DNA of 13,068 nucleotides from PNKC01 sp039917655. Its GTDB lineage: Bacteria > Chloroflexota > Dehalococcoidia > Tepidiformales > Tepidiformaceae. The position numbers and the translations under genes were made by a program. The stretch lies in assembly GCA_039917655.1 (NCBI GenBank), contig JBDSJC010000134.1, positions 1 through 13,068 on the forward strand. Direction: 5' to 3'. Under the pieces are notes generated by a model. It did no database searches and was not told the origin of the DNA. It was given only the letters and a program-made list of their open reading frames with translations. Shown piece after piece: positions 6,056 to 11,986 of this stretch (its first letter is position 1; each line of letters begins with the position of its first letter).

Positions 6056-7297
6056 ATGGCTTCAACCGCAGTAGACGCCGCCCGGCGCAACGTCCGGCTC
6101 TATTACGCGTTCATCTTCCTGATGGACTTCGGCCTCTGGACGGGCATCTGGATCAAGTACCTGATCGTGGACGAAGGCCTGGAACTGCGATGGATCCTGG
6201 CCATGGATCTGCCGTTCTTCGTGCTCGTGGGCACTCTGAACCCGCTTCTTGGCGCACTCGCAGACCACATTGGCCGCAAAAAAGTGCTTGCCAGCGGCGC
6301 AGCACTGTTTTCGCTAACGATCCTCGGATTCGCTTTCACAAGTAACTATTGGCTTCTTTTCGCCGATTACGTCCTTTGGGCATTTGCGATGGCCATGCGC
6401 AGTGGAGCAGACCAGGCCCTCATCTACGACTCGCTCAAGGAAGCCGGCCAAGAATCTCGCTTCAGCAGGATCGCCGGACGCGGCTTCGCCGTCACGTTGA
6501 CGGCAGGGCTGTTGGGCGTGGTCATCGGCGGGTTCGTTGCAGCCCAGACCAGCCTCGCCTTCACAATAGCGATCAGCGCACTCGGGCCGCTTGCCGCTGT
6601 GTCTGTAGCCCTCGCCATGCGTGAACCCCGCGTTGCGCACGCCGAGAAGCACTACTGGCGGGACCTGCGTAGTGGTATGTCGTTCGCCTGGACCACGCCG
6701 CAGGTCCGCTACGCCATGCTCTTCGGGTCGGTGCTGCTGACCGCTGGATTCGTGCCAGTTGTGCTCATCCAGCCATTCCTTATCGATTACGACGTGCCAA
6801 CCAGCCTCTACGGCGTCTACCAGGCGCCGCTGCGGGTCATCTCGGTGGTGGCGGCGATGGTCGCCTTCCGGCTGGCCTCCCGCGCTGGAGTGCCGCGCAT
6901 GTTCCTTATGGGCTCCGCCGGGATGGTGATCGCCTATACGGGCATCGCCCTGATCGATGCTCAGGCGGCGTTCGCATTCTTCGCGATCCCATCGCTCATC
7001 CAAGGCCTCGTGCGCCCAACGCTGGACAACTACATCAACGAACGGACGCCCAGTGAACGTCGCGCGACCGTCCTCAGCGTACTCTCGCTCTTCCTCAGCC
7101 TGGAACTTGCCTTCTTCGAACCGATCCTCGGCTTCGTCGCCGACGGCATCTCCATCCAGGCCGCGATGGGCGTTGCGGCGGCGACGTTCCTGCTCGCCCT
7201 GCCGCCGCTCTTCTGGCTCTGGCGGCGCGAACACCTCCGGCCGGGCGTCCGCTTGAGCGAAGGGGAGCCGCCGCTCGAAGCGGTTGCAGGCGGATAG
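6056..7297 (+). CDS. Major facilitator superfamily (MFS) transporter
   Basis: A 413-residue, roughly 12-helix secondary transporter of the inner membrane. The cytosolic loop between helices 2 and 3 carries MFS motif A, GALADHIGRKKV at 66-77 (family form GxLaDrxGrkkxl). RSGADQALIYDSL at 115-127 is common in MFS branches that include drug and sugar efflux proteins. A basic cytosolic stretch near residues 197-212 marks the middle loop between the two six-helix halves, and RPTLDNYINERTPSERRATVLS in the C-terminal half is the equivalent of motif A-linked loops. The substrate cannot be told from sequence. The ATG at 6056 has no RBS but follows a -10-like hexamer by 11 bases, suggesting a leaderless transcript. 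It is followed 42 bases later by the 7340 gene. Confidence 0.92.
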   Translation: MASTAVDAARRNVRLYYAFIFLMDFGLWTGIWIKYLIVDEGLELRWILAMDLPFFVLVGTLNPLLGALADHIGRKKVLASGAALFSLTILGFAFTSNYWLLFADYVLWAFAMAMRSGADQALIYDSLKEAGQESRFSRIAGRGFAVTLTAGLLGVVIGGFVAAQTSLAFTIAISALGPLAAVSVALAMREPRVAHAEKHYWRDLRSGMSFAWTTPQVRYAMLFGSVLLTAGFVPVVLIQPFLIDYDVPTSLYGVYQAPLRVISVVAAMVAFRLASRAGVPRMFLMGSAGMVIAYTGIALIDAQAAFAFFAIPSLIQGLVRPTLDNYINERTPSERRATVLSVLSLFLSLELAFFEPILGFVADGISIQAAMGVAAATFLLALPPLFWLWRREHLRPGVRLSEGEPPLEAVAGG

Positions 7298-7321
7298 CGC
7301 GGACGGCGGCTGAAGTCCACA

Positions 7322-7330
7322 TGCTAAGAT
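7322..7330 (+). promoter_or_regulatory. Extended -10 promoter of the 7340-8180 pair
   Basis: TGCTAAGAT fits TGnTAnnnT with four of six -10 consensus bases, ending nine bases before the ATG at 7340. It implies a leader of only a few bases. No -35 is visible; the preceding bases are GC-rich. Confidence 0.5.
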
Positions 7331-7339
7331 CGAGGCGAG

Positions 7340-7612
7340 ATGATCACCGAGAAAACGACACAAGCGGCAAGCGGGCGAGAGGCAGTCGGGAGCCTCCTGG
7401 TTCAACGCTGTCGATCCGCCACGTCGGCGAAGAGCCTCGAAGCTCGTGCCCTCAACTGGCGTGGCAAGAGCGAATCCGAACGGTCAGCCACCTTTGTTGG
7501 GCTTATGCGAATGTCCGACTATATCGCTCGGCACCGGCCTCGGCCCTACGTGAAAAGCCCGCTGGACTTCCCTCGATTCTCATCCACGGGCCGGCCCGTT
7601 GCCGCTCCCTGA
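7340..7612 (+). CDS. Small basic protein upstream of a nucleotidyltransferase; possible antitoxin partner
   Basis: A 90-residue protein I do not recognise. It is rich in Arg and Ser; the C-terminal part MSDYIARHRPRPYVKSPLDF (residues 58-77) looks the most protein-like and is probably helical, then extended. It overlaps the following nucleotidyltransferase start by 14 bases and has the only visible promoter of the pair, which argues that the two are made together. Gene order (small protein first, nucleotidyltransferase second) is that of AbiE-type and MNT-HEPN-type toxin-antitoxin pairs, but the sequence is not a recognisable HEPN (no Rx4-6H active site) or AbiEi winged helix. Third-position GC is only moderate, so a non-coding origin is possible. 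A competing frame across 7321-7812 looks like a shadow. Confidence 0.5.
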   Translation: MITEKTTQAASGREAVGSLLVQRCRSATSAKSLEARALNWRGKSESERSATFVGLMRMSDYIARHRPRPYVKSPLDFPRFSSTGRPVAAP

Positions 7613-8180
7613 TCGCGGCTTGCTCCCGGATGAAAAGGTCGCGCAATTGGCGGCCCTCTTTCAGAAGGCGGAGATCCCCCATGCCTTCGGTGGGGCCATC
7701 GCCCTTGTCTATTGGAGCGAGCCGCGCGGAACCGCTGACATCGACATCAACATCTTCCTTCCAGTATCCGAAGTCCCGAGGGTGTTTTCGACCCTCAACG
7801 GCCAGGGCGTAGCGACGACCCGCGAACTACAGGATGAAGCGATCCAGCGAGAGCAGGTTCGGCTGGACTGGTCCGGAACGCCAATTGACCTCTTCTTCGC
7901 GTATGACCCCTTCCACGATTCCTGTGAGGCACGATCCGTCGCCGTGGACTTCTACGGTCATCCAATCCGTGTGCTCGCCGCGGAAGACATCGTGATATTC
8001 AAGACGCTTTACGACCGGCCAAAGGACTGGCCGGACATCGAACAACTCCTCGCCGTCCAGGGCCAAGACCTGAATTTTGGATACGTGCTCGAATGGATCG
8101 GCCGTATGCTCGACGCCGATGACTCCGCTCGCAACAGGCTGGAACAACTGCTGCGCCAGTATTCCAGTCCCCCTAACTAA
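7599..8180 (+). CDS. AbiEii/MNT-like nucleotidyltransferase
   Basis: A 193-residue protein of the DNA polymerase beta-like nucleotidyltransferase superfamily. HAFGGAIALVYWSEPRGTADIDI (28-50) holds the core: Gly31-Gly32, then Arg43-x-Thr45 and the metal-binding pair Asp47/Asp49 (T-x-D-x-D). The third expected acidic residue probably lies in QVRLDWSGTPIDLFF near 87-101. The C-terminal VLAAEDIVIFKTLYDRPKDWPDIEQLL is the helical segment shared by AbiEii-like and related families. Such proteins transfer nucleotides to tRNA or partner proteins and act as toxins in several systems. The frame is closed by a TGA at 7551, so the start must be TTG at 7599 (used here) or TTG at 7620; both lack an RBS, and the 14-base overlap with the preceding gene suggests coupled translation. 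Whether it is toxic is inference. Confidence 0.85.
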   Translation: MPLPDRGLLPDEKVAQLAALFQKAEIPHAFGGAIALVYWSEPRGTADIDINIFLPVSEVPRVFSTLNGQGVATTRELQDEAIQREQVRLDWSGTPIDLFFAYDPFHDSCEARSVAVDFYGHPIRVLAAEDIVIFKTLYDRPKDWPDIEQLLAVQGQDLNFGYVLEWIGRMLDADDSARNRLEQLLRQYSSPPN

Positions 8181-8396
8181 CACTTCTCCGCGCCCCGGAT
8201 CCCCCACGGCTTTTGCGCTTCACTTCCATCGCTTTCGAGCCTGGCCTGCCGCGAACCCGTGCGTGCGAGCGTCCCAGAGAAGGCTGGCTACCCCTCGGGT
8301 GCCGTGCGAGCGCGTAGCAACCTGCTCAACGAGCATTCACCCCGCTCCGTGAAGGTACCAACCGGTACCCGAAACACAGAAGACCTCGAAGAGATC
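8181..8396. other. Intergenic stretch without recognisable gene
   Basis: No frame is convincing. The only visible structure is a doubled KpnI-type palindrome, GGTACC-aacc-GGTACC, at 8355-8370, 26 bases before the ATG of the truncated secreted-protein frame. Confidence 0.3.
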
Positions 8397-8536
8397 ATGC
8401 GAAAACTCAGCAAGCTGACAGCCCTCGTGCGCGCCCTCACGATCGCCATGGCGGCGGTCACCATCGCCGGTGCAGGCCAGGATTCTGGCTCCGATCGCGA
8501 AGAGCGGTTAGACGAGAAGTCCGAACACCCCCGCCC
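8397..8536 (+). pseudogene. Truncated secreted-protein gene: signal peptide start only
   Basis: ATG at 8397 opens MRKLSKLTALVRALTIAMAAV and continues TIAGAGQ, a typical signal peptide: basic N-terminus, hydrophobic core, and a cleavage-like A-G-A at about residue 26. After about 40 residues (to SDREERLDEK) the frame runs on the antisense of the ABC permease 3' end and turns into low-complexity residues until a stop at 8685-8687. GAAGAG lies five bases before the ATG as a weak RBS. I read this as the 5' stub of a secreted-protein gene whose body was lost, perhaps when the ABC operon arrived or during rearrangement. It may instead be a real short protein ending inside the permease gene. Confidence 0.4.
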
Positions 8537-9370
8537 TCACTCCCCACTGGAGCGGTCCCAGCGGAAGAGCCAGGAGGCGAGCAGCGCCGCGACCACCAGC
8601 CAGATGGCGAGTATGCCGAGGGGCCACTGCCAGCCCCAGGTGCTGCCATATTCGAACTCGCCGAACCCGTCCGGCAGGAACGCATAACGGAATCCCTGGC
8701 TCATCCAACGCAGCGGAAACACGGCCGCCACCGCTTGTAGCCAGCCCGGAAGTTCGCTATGCCGAAAGAACACCCCAGAGATGAACTGGAGCACCAGAAA
8801 CGGGGGCTGAATAATTGCTGGTGCTGAGTTCGCGTTGGGGATGACGCGCGTGTAGGCGATGCCCAACGCCGCCCCCGTCGCCGCGCCCACCAGAAGCACC
8901 ACAATGAACGCCAACCAGCGCCCCGCGTCCACTGGCAACTCCGCGCCGTAGGCCAGGACCGCGATGCCCAGCATCAGCGCCGTTTGCACGACCGTGACGA
9001 TGACCGCCATGAGCACTTTGCCGATGAAGAACGCGCCGCGCGGGAACGGCGTGCCTCCCAGGCGCTTGAGTAGCCCGGTGTGCTGCTGCACCGCGATCGA
9101 GGAGGCGAGGTTGGTGAACGTTGTGCTCATAACTCCTGCCGCGATGATTCCCGGCAGGAAGTACTGCACGAACGAAACTGAACGCCCTGGTCCTGCCTCG
9201 ATATCGCCCGAAAACACGGCGCCGAAGATCACCAGGAACAGCACCGGCAGGGCGAATGTGAAGAACACCTGCGTCGGGATGCGCCAAAAGAGCCGCAGCT
9301 CTACTCGCGTCCAAGAGAGCCCAAGCCGGAGAAGTCCGGGGCGATTGGGCGGCTGCGGTGCTGCCATCAT
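8537..9370 (-). CDS. ABC-2 type exporter permease
   Basis: A 277-residue membrane subunit of an ABC exporter. After a cytosolic start (LSWTRVELRLFWRIPTQVFFTF) there are about six membrane segments, including LPVLFLVIFGAVF near 40-54, the conserved block QYFLPGIIAAGVMSTTFTNLASSIAVQQHTGLLKRL with the amphipathic coupling segment, and a last helix near 250-270. This is the ABC2_membrane layout of DrrB/NodJ-like proteins that move drugs, lipids or polysaccharides. The start codon overlaps the stop of the ATPase gene by four bases (ATGA, 9370-9367), so the two are translationally coupled and made in equal amounts. The substrate is unknown. The 3' end abuts the truncated secreted-protein stub on the other strand. 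Confidence 0.92.
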   Translation of the reverse strand: MMAAPQPPNRPGLLRLGLSWTRVELRLFWRIPTQVFFTFALPVLFLVIFGAVFSGDIEAGPGRSVSFVQYFLPGIIAAGVMSTTFTNLASSIAVQQHTGLLKRLGGTPFPRGAFFIGKVLMAVIVTVVQTALMLGIAVLAYGAELPVDAGRWLAFIVVLLVGAATGAALGIAYTRVIPNANSAPAIIQPPFLVLQFISGVFFRHSELPGWLQAVAAVFPLRWMSQGFRYAFLPDGFGEFEYGSTWGWQWPLGILAIWLVVAALLASWLFRWDRSSGE

Positions 9371-10305
9371 TGGGACACTTCCGTGGCGGCATCGAGTGCG
9401 TCAGCGTCCGCAACCATTTTGAGGTAGACGTCTTCGAGCGAAGGCCGAGTAATCGCAAGGCCGGGCAGTTCATCAACGCCGAGATTCTTCGCCCACGAGG
9501 AGAGCGCTACTACCACCTCCGTCGGAGTCAGCGTGGCGATCGTGACGAATGGCGGCACCGACGCGCCGTCCATCCCAGCGGGCAGCGCTGCATTCGCCAA
9601 TGCGCCCGTCGCTTCAAATCGGACCTGCGAAGACGCCTGTTGGCGTCCGCCGATCTCCCGCGGGGTGCCGAGTGCGGCAAGCTCGCCGCCGATGATCACG
9701 CCCACCCGGTCTGCCAGCTCCTCCGCTTCCTCCAGGTAGTGCGTCGTTAGGACGACAGTCTTCCCCAGCGCAGTGAATTCGCGCACCACATCCCAGAGTT
9801 GCCGGCGCCCTTGGGGGTCAAGCCCGGTGGTTGGTTCGTCCAGGAAGATCAGTTCAGGGTTGCCGATGAGGCCAAGCGCGAGATCGACGCGCCGCTTCTG
9901 GCCGCCGGAGAGCTTGCCGCAGCGCGCCCGGCGTTTCTCATCCAGACCCACCAGACCAATGACCCGGCCGACATCGAGCGGGTGCGGGTAGAAGTGCGAA
10001 AACTCTTCGACCACTTCCTGCACGGTAAGTTCGTCGAACACGACGGTGTTCTGCAAGACGATGCCGATGCGTGATCGCCAGGCCGCTGTCGGCTGGCCGG
10101 GGTCCGTCCCCAGCACCGCCGCGTCTCCCGCCGAGCGGGAGCGGTAGCCTTCGAGGATCTCCACGAGGGTGGTCTTCCCCGCGCCGTTCGGGCCGAGGAT
10201 CGAGAAGACTTCGCCGGGACGGATCTCAAGGTCAATCCCCTTCAGCGCCTCGAAGCTGCCGTAGCTCTTACGCAAATGGCGGACGGCGATAGCGGGCTCA
10301 GTCAT
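9367..10305 (-). CDS. ABC transporter ATP-binding protein (DrrA-like exporter ATPase)
   Basis: A 312-residue ATPase that powers the permease encoded immediately after it. Motifs in order: Walker A GPNGAGKT at 38-45, Q-loop Gln85, signature LSGGQ at 132-136, Walker B LIFLDEPTTGLD at 152-163, and H-loop His189 in LTTHY. Residues from about 230 to 312 form the C-terminal extension seen in DrrA/CcmA-type exporters, including the conserved RPSLEDVYL. GGAGGT (10320-10315) is the RBS, at a rather wide ten-base spacing. The gene starts 52 bases after the stop of the UGSC selenoprotein gene on the same strand, so read-through from that gene is likely; no terminator is visible between them. What is exported cannot be told. 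Confidence 0.95.
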   Translation of the reverse strand: MTEPAIAVRHLRKSYGSFEALKGIDLEIRPGEVFSILGPNGAGKTTLVEILEGYRSRSAGDAAVLGTDPGQPTAAWRSRIGIVLQNTVVFDELTVQEVVEEFSHFYPHPLDVGRVIGLVGLDEKRRARCGKLSGGQKRRVDLALGLIGNPELIFLDEPTTGLDPQGRRQLWDVVREFTALGKTVVLTTHYLEEAEELADRVGVIIGGELAALGTPREIGGRQQASSQVRFEATGALANAALPAGMDGASVPPFVTIATLTPTEVVVALSSWAKNLGVDELPGLAITRPSLEDVYLKMVADADALDAATEVSQ

Positions 10306-10357
10306 CTGTTCCGGACCTCCGGGGACACTCGAATCAGGGCCGGGCCGATGTGCCCGC

Positions 10358-10876
10358 TCAGTCGACCAGCGCCTCGATCACCGCATCGACGATCGCGTCA
10401 GCCTTCGCCCGCATCTCCTCATCGGTCGCATCCTGGATGGGGTGCGGGACGAAGATGCGGCGCACATCCGGCAGCCCGAGCGCCGCCGCCTGGTGTGCTG
10501 CGGCGTCAATAAACTCGCTGGAGGCGATGAAGACTGCTGGCTTGCCCTGGATTTCGAACCACGTCGTGTCGTGCACACTGCACGTTGTGCAAGATCCTCA
10601 GTCAGCGAGCGCTTCGATGACGAAACCACACTCCCTGGCGATCTTCTTGCGCAGGTCATCCGGCGCGGGCTTGGTGAAGGTGGGCTTGGCGTAGTTGCGG
10701 AACTCCACGTTCGGCAGCCGCTCGCGCAGGCGCTTTTCGAGTTGCGTGATGAGGATGTCGCCGCGCGGCTTGGAGATATTCAAGAGGCCGACCACGCCGG
10801 TGACCGCCTCGGGCCGGGGTGTCAGGCTGCGGCGGATCGGCACTCGCTCGTCGGTGGGGTCAAGGATGGTGGTCAT
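10358..10876 (-). CDS. UGSC-family selenoprotein (in-frame TGA = Sec93)
   Basis: Read through the TGA at 10600-10598 this is one 172-residue protein; taken as a stop, it splits into 92- and 72-residue pieces in the same frame. Around the codon the reading is Ala-Asp-Sec-Gly-Ser-Cys-Thr-Thr-Cys, exactly the U-G-S-C redox motif that names this family, whose other members have Cys or Sec there. Both flanks are conserved in style: GVVGLLNISKPRGDILITQL (27-46) before it and KPAVFIASSEFIDAA plus FVPHPIQDATDEEM after it. The start is ATG at 10876-10874, with GGAGG four bases upstream and a TATACT -10 at 10903-10898. A candidate SECIS stem-loop follows the TGA. The reaction is unknown; a thiol/selenol redox role is inferred. 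It lies 52 bases before the ABC exporter genes. Sec machinery (selA, selB, selC, selD) is not in this window. Confidence 0.88.
10549..10597 (-). promoter_or_regulatory. Candidate bacterial SECIS element after the Sec TGA
   Basis: Immediately 3' of the TGA, the mRNA can form CGUGCA-GUG-UGCACG (10584-10570): a perfect six-base stem with a three-base loop. The stem begins 13 bases after the TGA and the loop lies 20-22 bases after it, inside the range known for bacterial SECIS apical loops, which usually carry a G or GU. A weak outer helix, GGAU (10597-10594) with AUCC (10552-10549), could close the element. A competing hairpin UGCAC-AAC-GUGCA uses part of the same bases. Structure was judged by eye, without an energy calculation. 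Confidence 0.55.
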
Positions 10877-10897
10877 CGTGCCTCCAAATTTCTGGTG

Positions 10898-10903
10898 AGT
10901 ATA
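10898..10903 (-). promoter_or_regulatory. -10 element of the selenoprotein gene
   Basis: TATACT (five of six consensus bases) on the minus strand ends 21 bases before the ATG at 10876, with the GGAGG RBS (10885-10881) between. It lies in the 50-base gap after the GNAT gene, so the selenoprotein, and probably the ABC genes after it, can be transcribed independently of the GNAT gene. No good -35 is seen. Confidence 0.5.
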
Positions 10904-10926
10904 CAGGCTTGGTCGTTGGCCGTTGG

Positions 10927-11430
10927 CTACTCCACGATTTTCTGCATGTGCGTTGTATCCAGCCATTTGCCGAACTTGAAGCCGGCGCTGCGCAGGGTGC
11001 CCGCGTCTTCGAATCCGTGCTTCGTGTGGAGCTCAAGGCTGGCCGTGTTGGTGGAGGTAATCGACGCAACGACGAGGTGAACGCCGATCGCTCTCGCAGC
11101 CTCCAACAGAGCGCCGAGCAGCAGATTGCCCACGCCCTGGCCGCGTGCGCCGGGGTCAATATAGATGGTCTCTTCGCGTGTGAAGCGCCAGCCCGATTTC
11201 GCGCTCATAAAAGTCAGGTAGGCGAAGCCAACGACAGCGCCCGCCGACTCGGCCACCAGCACCGGGGTGGAGGCGTCGTGCCCGGCGAACCACGCTTCGC
11301 GCTGCTCGATCGTCCATGGCGTCTCGTCCCAGGTGGCTACGCCGGTTTCGATCTCATCGTTATAGATGCGCAGGATGGCTGGAAGGTCTTCGGTGCGACA
11401 GGGACGGATGCGGAGTTCCAGGCTGGGCAT
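10927..11430 (-). CDS. GNAT N-acetyltransferase, phosphinothricin/L-amino acid acetyltransferase-like
   Basis: A 167-residue acetyl-CoA-dependent N-acetyltransferase. The acetyl-CoA pyrophosphate loop (motif A) is ARGQGVGNLLL at 95-105, preceded by the beta-4 strand TIYIDPG. AILRIYNDEIETGVATWDETP at 18-38 and SLELHTKHGFEDAGTLRSAGFKFGKWLD (131-158) are the signatures of the PAT/MnaT branch, which acetylates phosphinothricin, methionine sulfoximine or similar amino acids. The natural substrate is unknown. The ATG at 11430 has no RBS, but TGCTACGCT lies seven bases upstream, suggesting a leaderless transcript. It ends 50 bases before the selenoprotein start on the same strand and may be a separate unit. 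Confidence 0.92.
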   Translation of the reverse strand: MPSLELRIRPCRTEDLPAILRIYNDEIETGVATWDETPWTIEQREAWFAGHDASTPVLVAESAGAVVGFAYLTFMSAKSGWRFTREETIYIDPGARGQGVGNLLLGALLEAARAIGVHLVVASITSTNTASLELHTKHGFEDAGTLRSAGFKFGKWLDTTHMQKIVE

Positions 11431-11437
11431 GCTGGCG

Positions 11438-11446
11438 AGCGTAGCA
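11438..11446 (-). promoter_or_regulatory. Extended -10-like element of the GNAT gene
   Basis: TGCTACGCT fits TGnTAnnnT and ends seven bases before the ATG at 11430, which has no Shine-Dalgarno sequence. Transcription would start at about the ATG itself. Confidence 0.45.
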
Positions 11447-11530
11447 GGCGGGTGTTTCGAACGTATGACCGGCGGTTGACACGGTGCGTACTATCGAAAG
11501 TGCCACCCAAAGCGGAAGGAGCGAGTGGCA

Positions 11531-11743
11531 ATGGCTCTGGAACCCAACAGTCTGAGTGAGCGCGAACTCCAGGTGCTGACGCTGCTGGCGGACGGCCAAG
11601 GCAACGCCGAGATCGCGCAGTTCCTATGGGTTTCGCTGAACACCGTGAAAACGCACGTGAAGCACATATTCGAGAAGCTCGATGTGCACTCGCGAAGCGA
11701 AGCGGCCGCAGTTTACTGGCGTGAAATTCACCCGAACGGGTGA
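11531..11743 (+). CDS. Stand-alone LuxR/GerE-type HTH regulator (70 residues)
   Basis: The whole protein is one LuxR-type DNA-binding domain. LSERELQVLTLLADGQGNAEIAQFL begins at residue 8, and the recognition helix is in SLNTVKTHVKHIFEKLDVHSRSEAA, close to the family form xxNTVKTHLxxIYxKLxVxxRxEAV. There is no receiver, PAS or autoinducer domain, so the protein resembles GerE-like single-domain regulators or a split output domain. ATG at 11531 is chosen over GTG at 11525 because AAGGAG (11516-11521) is nine bases before the ATG but only three before the GTG. TTGACA at 11476 and TACTAT at 11489 resemble promoter hexamers, but only seven bases separate them, so they cannot pair. The stop overlaps the next start as TGATG. 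Its targets may include its own operon. Confidence 0.9.
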   Translation: MALEPNSLSERELQVLTLLADGQGNAEIAQFLWVSLNTVKTHVKHIFEKLDVHSRSEAAAVYWREIHPNG

Positions 11744-11871
11744 TGCGGACTGTTCGCTGGAAGCCTACGTTTCAGTGCGATGACTGCCTGAGCACCGCCG
11801 CGAAGGAGATCGACCGGCTCATCGCGCCGAGGGACGAGGGTCGACCACTGGAGGCTGGGAATGACGCCTGA
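11743..11871 (+). CDS. 42-residue CxxC microprotein, coupled to the LuxR-type gene
   Basis: Starts at the ATG inside TGATG (11741-11745), sharing one base with the stop of the LuxR-type gene, the classic layout for coupled re-initiation. The product is hydrophilic: residues 1-11 MRTVRWKPTFQ, then Cys12-Asp-Asp-Cys15, a probable helix LSTAAKEIDRLIAP, and an acidic tail. A single CxxC could bind metal as a dimer or act in thiol redox. It is loosely reminiscent of the short zinc-binding anti-sigma (zf-HC2-like) domains, but the His of that motif is missing, so I do not name it so. Its end overlaps the next small frame by 11 bases. It is short, so a chance frame is possible; the tight spacing argues against that. 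Confidence 0.5.
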   Translation: MRTVRWKPTFQCDDCLSTAAKEIDRLIAPRDEGRPLEAGNDA

Positions 11872-11986
11872 AAGATCTACGAACTGGGCTCTAGCCGGGG
11901 TTGTTGCGCTGATGGCCAGGGTGCTCGGGATGGCCATGCACTCTCTGCGCACGCAGAGAGGAGGGCGACCATGTTGGGCTTTCTGA
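11861..11986 (+). CDS. 41-residue hydrophobic microprotein
   Basis: ATG at 11861 has a full GGAGG (11850-11854) six bases upstream. The product, MTPERSTNWALAGVVALMA followed by RVLGMAMHSLRTQRGGRPCWAF, has one possible membrane helix (residues 8-26) followed by a basic tail, so it would be a single-pass or peripheral membrane peptide. It overlaps the upstream microprotein by 11 bases and the next gene by 16 bases. The inverted repeat at 11941-11960 lies inside its coding sequence, so translating ribosomes would melt that hairpin. It may therefore be a leader peptide controlling the next gene rather than a functional protein. No family is recognised. Confidence 0.45.
   Translation: MTPERSTNWALAGVVALMARVLGMAMHSLRTQRGGRPCWAF
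11941..11960 (+). promoter_or_regulatory. Perfect inverted repeat abutting the Shine-Dalgarno of the 11971 gene
   Basis: CTCTCTGCG (11941-11949) and CGCAGAGAG (11952-11960) are exact inverted arms with a two-base spacer (or an eight-base stem with a four-base loop). The right arm runs straight into GAGGG, so AGAGAGGAGGG is partly inside the stem. In RNA this would hide the RBS of the gene at 11971 until a ribosome translating the 41-residue frame opens it. As DNA it could be a dimeric operator, for example for the LuxR-type regulator. Confidence 0.6.

Noticed and set aside
6314..7405. A 363-residue open frame on the minus strand
   Set aside because: It is antisense to nearly the whole MFS transporter gene, is rich in Arg/Glu/His/Asp as expected of a shadow of membrane-protein codons in high GC, and has no RBS or recognisable motif.
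7321..7812. A 163-residue frame overlapping the small protein and the nucleotidyltransferase
   Set aside because: It is out of frame with both, Ser/Arg-rich, and without motif; the nucleotidyltransferase frame carries the catalytic residues.
8355..8370. Tandem GGTACC palindromes as a possible operator or attachment site
   Set aside because: Each is a six-base palindrome likely by chance in 13 kb. There is no linked intact gene and no further copy as a core repeat.
10358..10966. Two separate small hypothetical genes, or a pseudogene with a premature stop
   Set aside because: Both pieces are in the same frame with no intervening loss, the single TGA falls exactly at U of UGSC, and conserved-looking sequence continues after it. 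Selenocysteine read-through is the simpler explanation.
11476..11494. TTGACA and TACTAT as a sigma-70 promoter for the LuxR-type gene
   Set aside because: The hexamers are only seven bases apart, far short of the 16-18 needed.
10819..11559. A 246-residue plus-strand frame covering the GNAT gene
   Set aside because: It is the antisense shadow of a clear GNAT acetyltransferase and runs into the start region of the LuxR-type gene.
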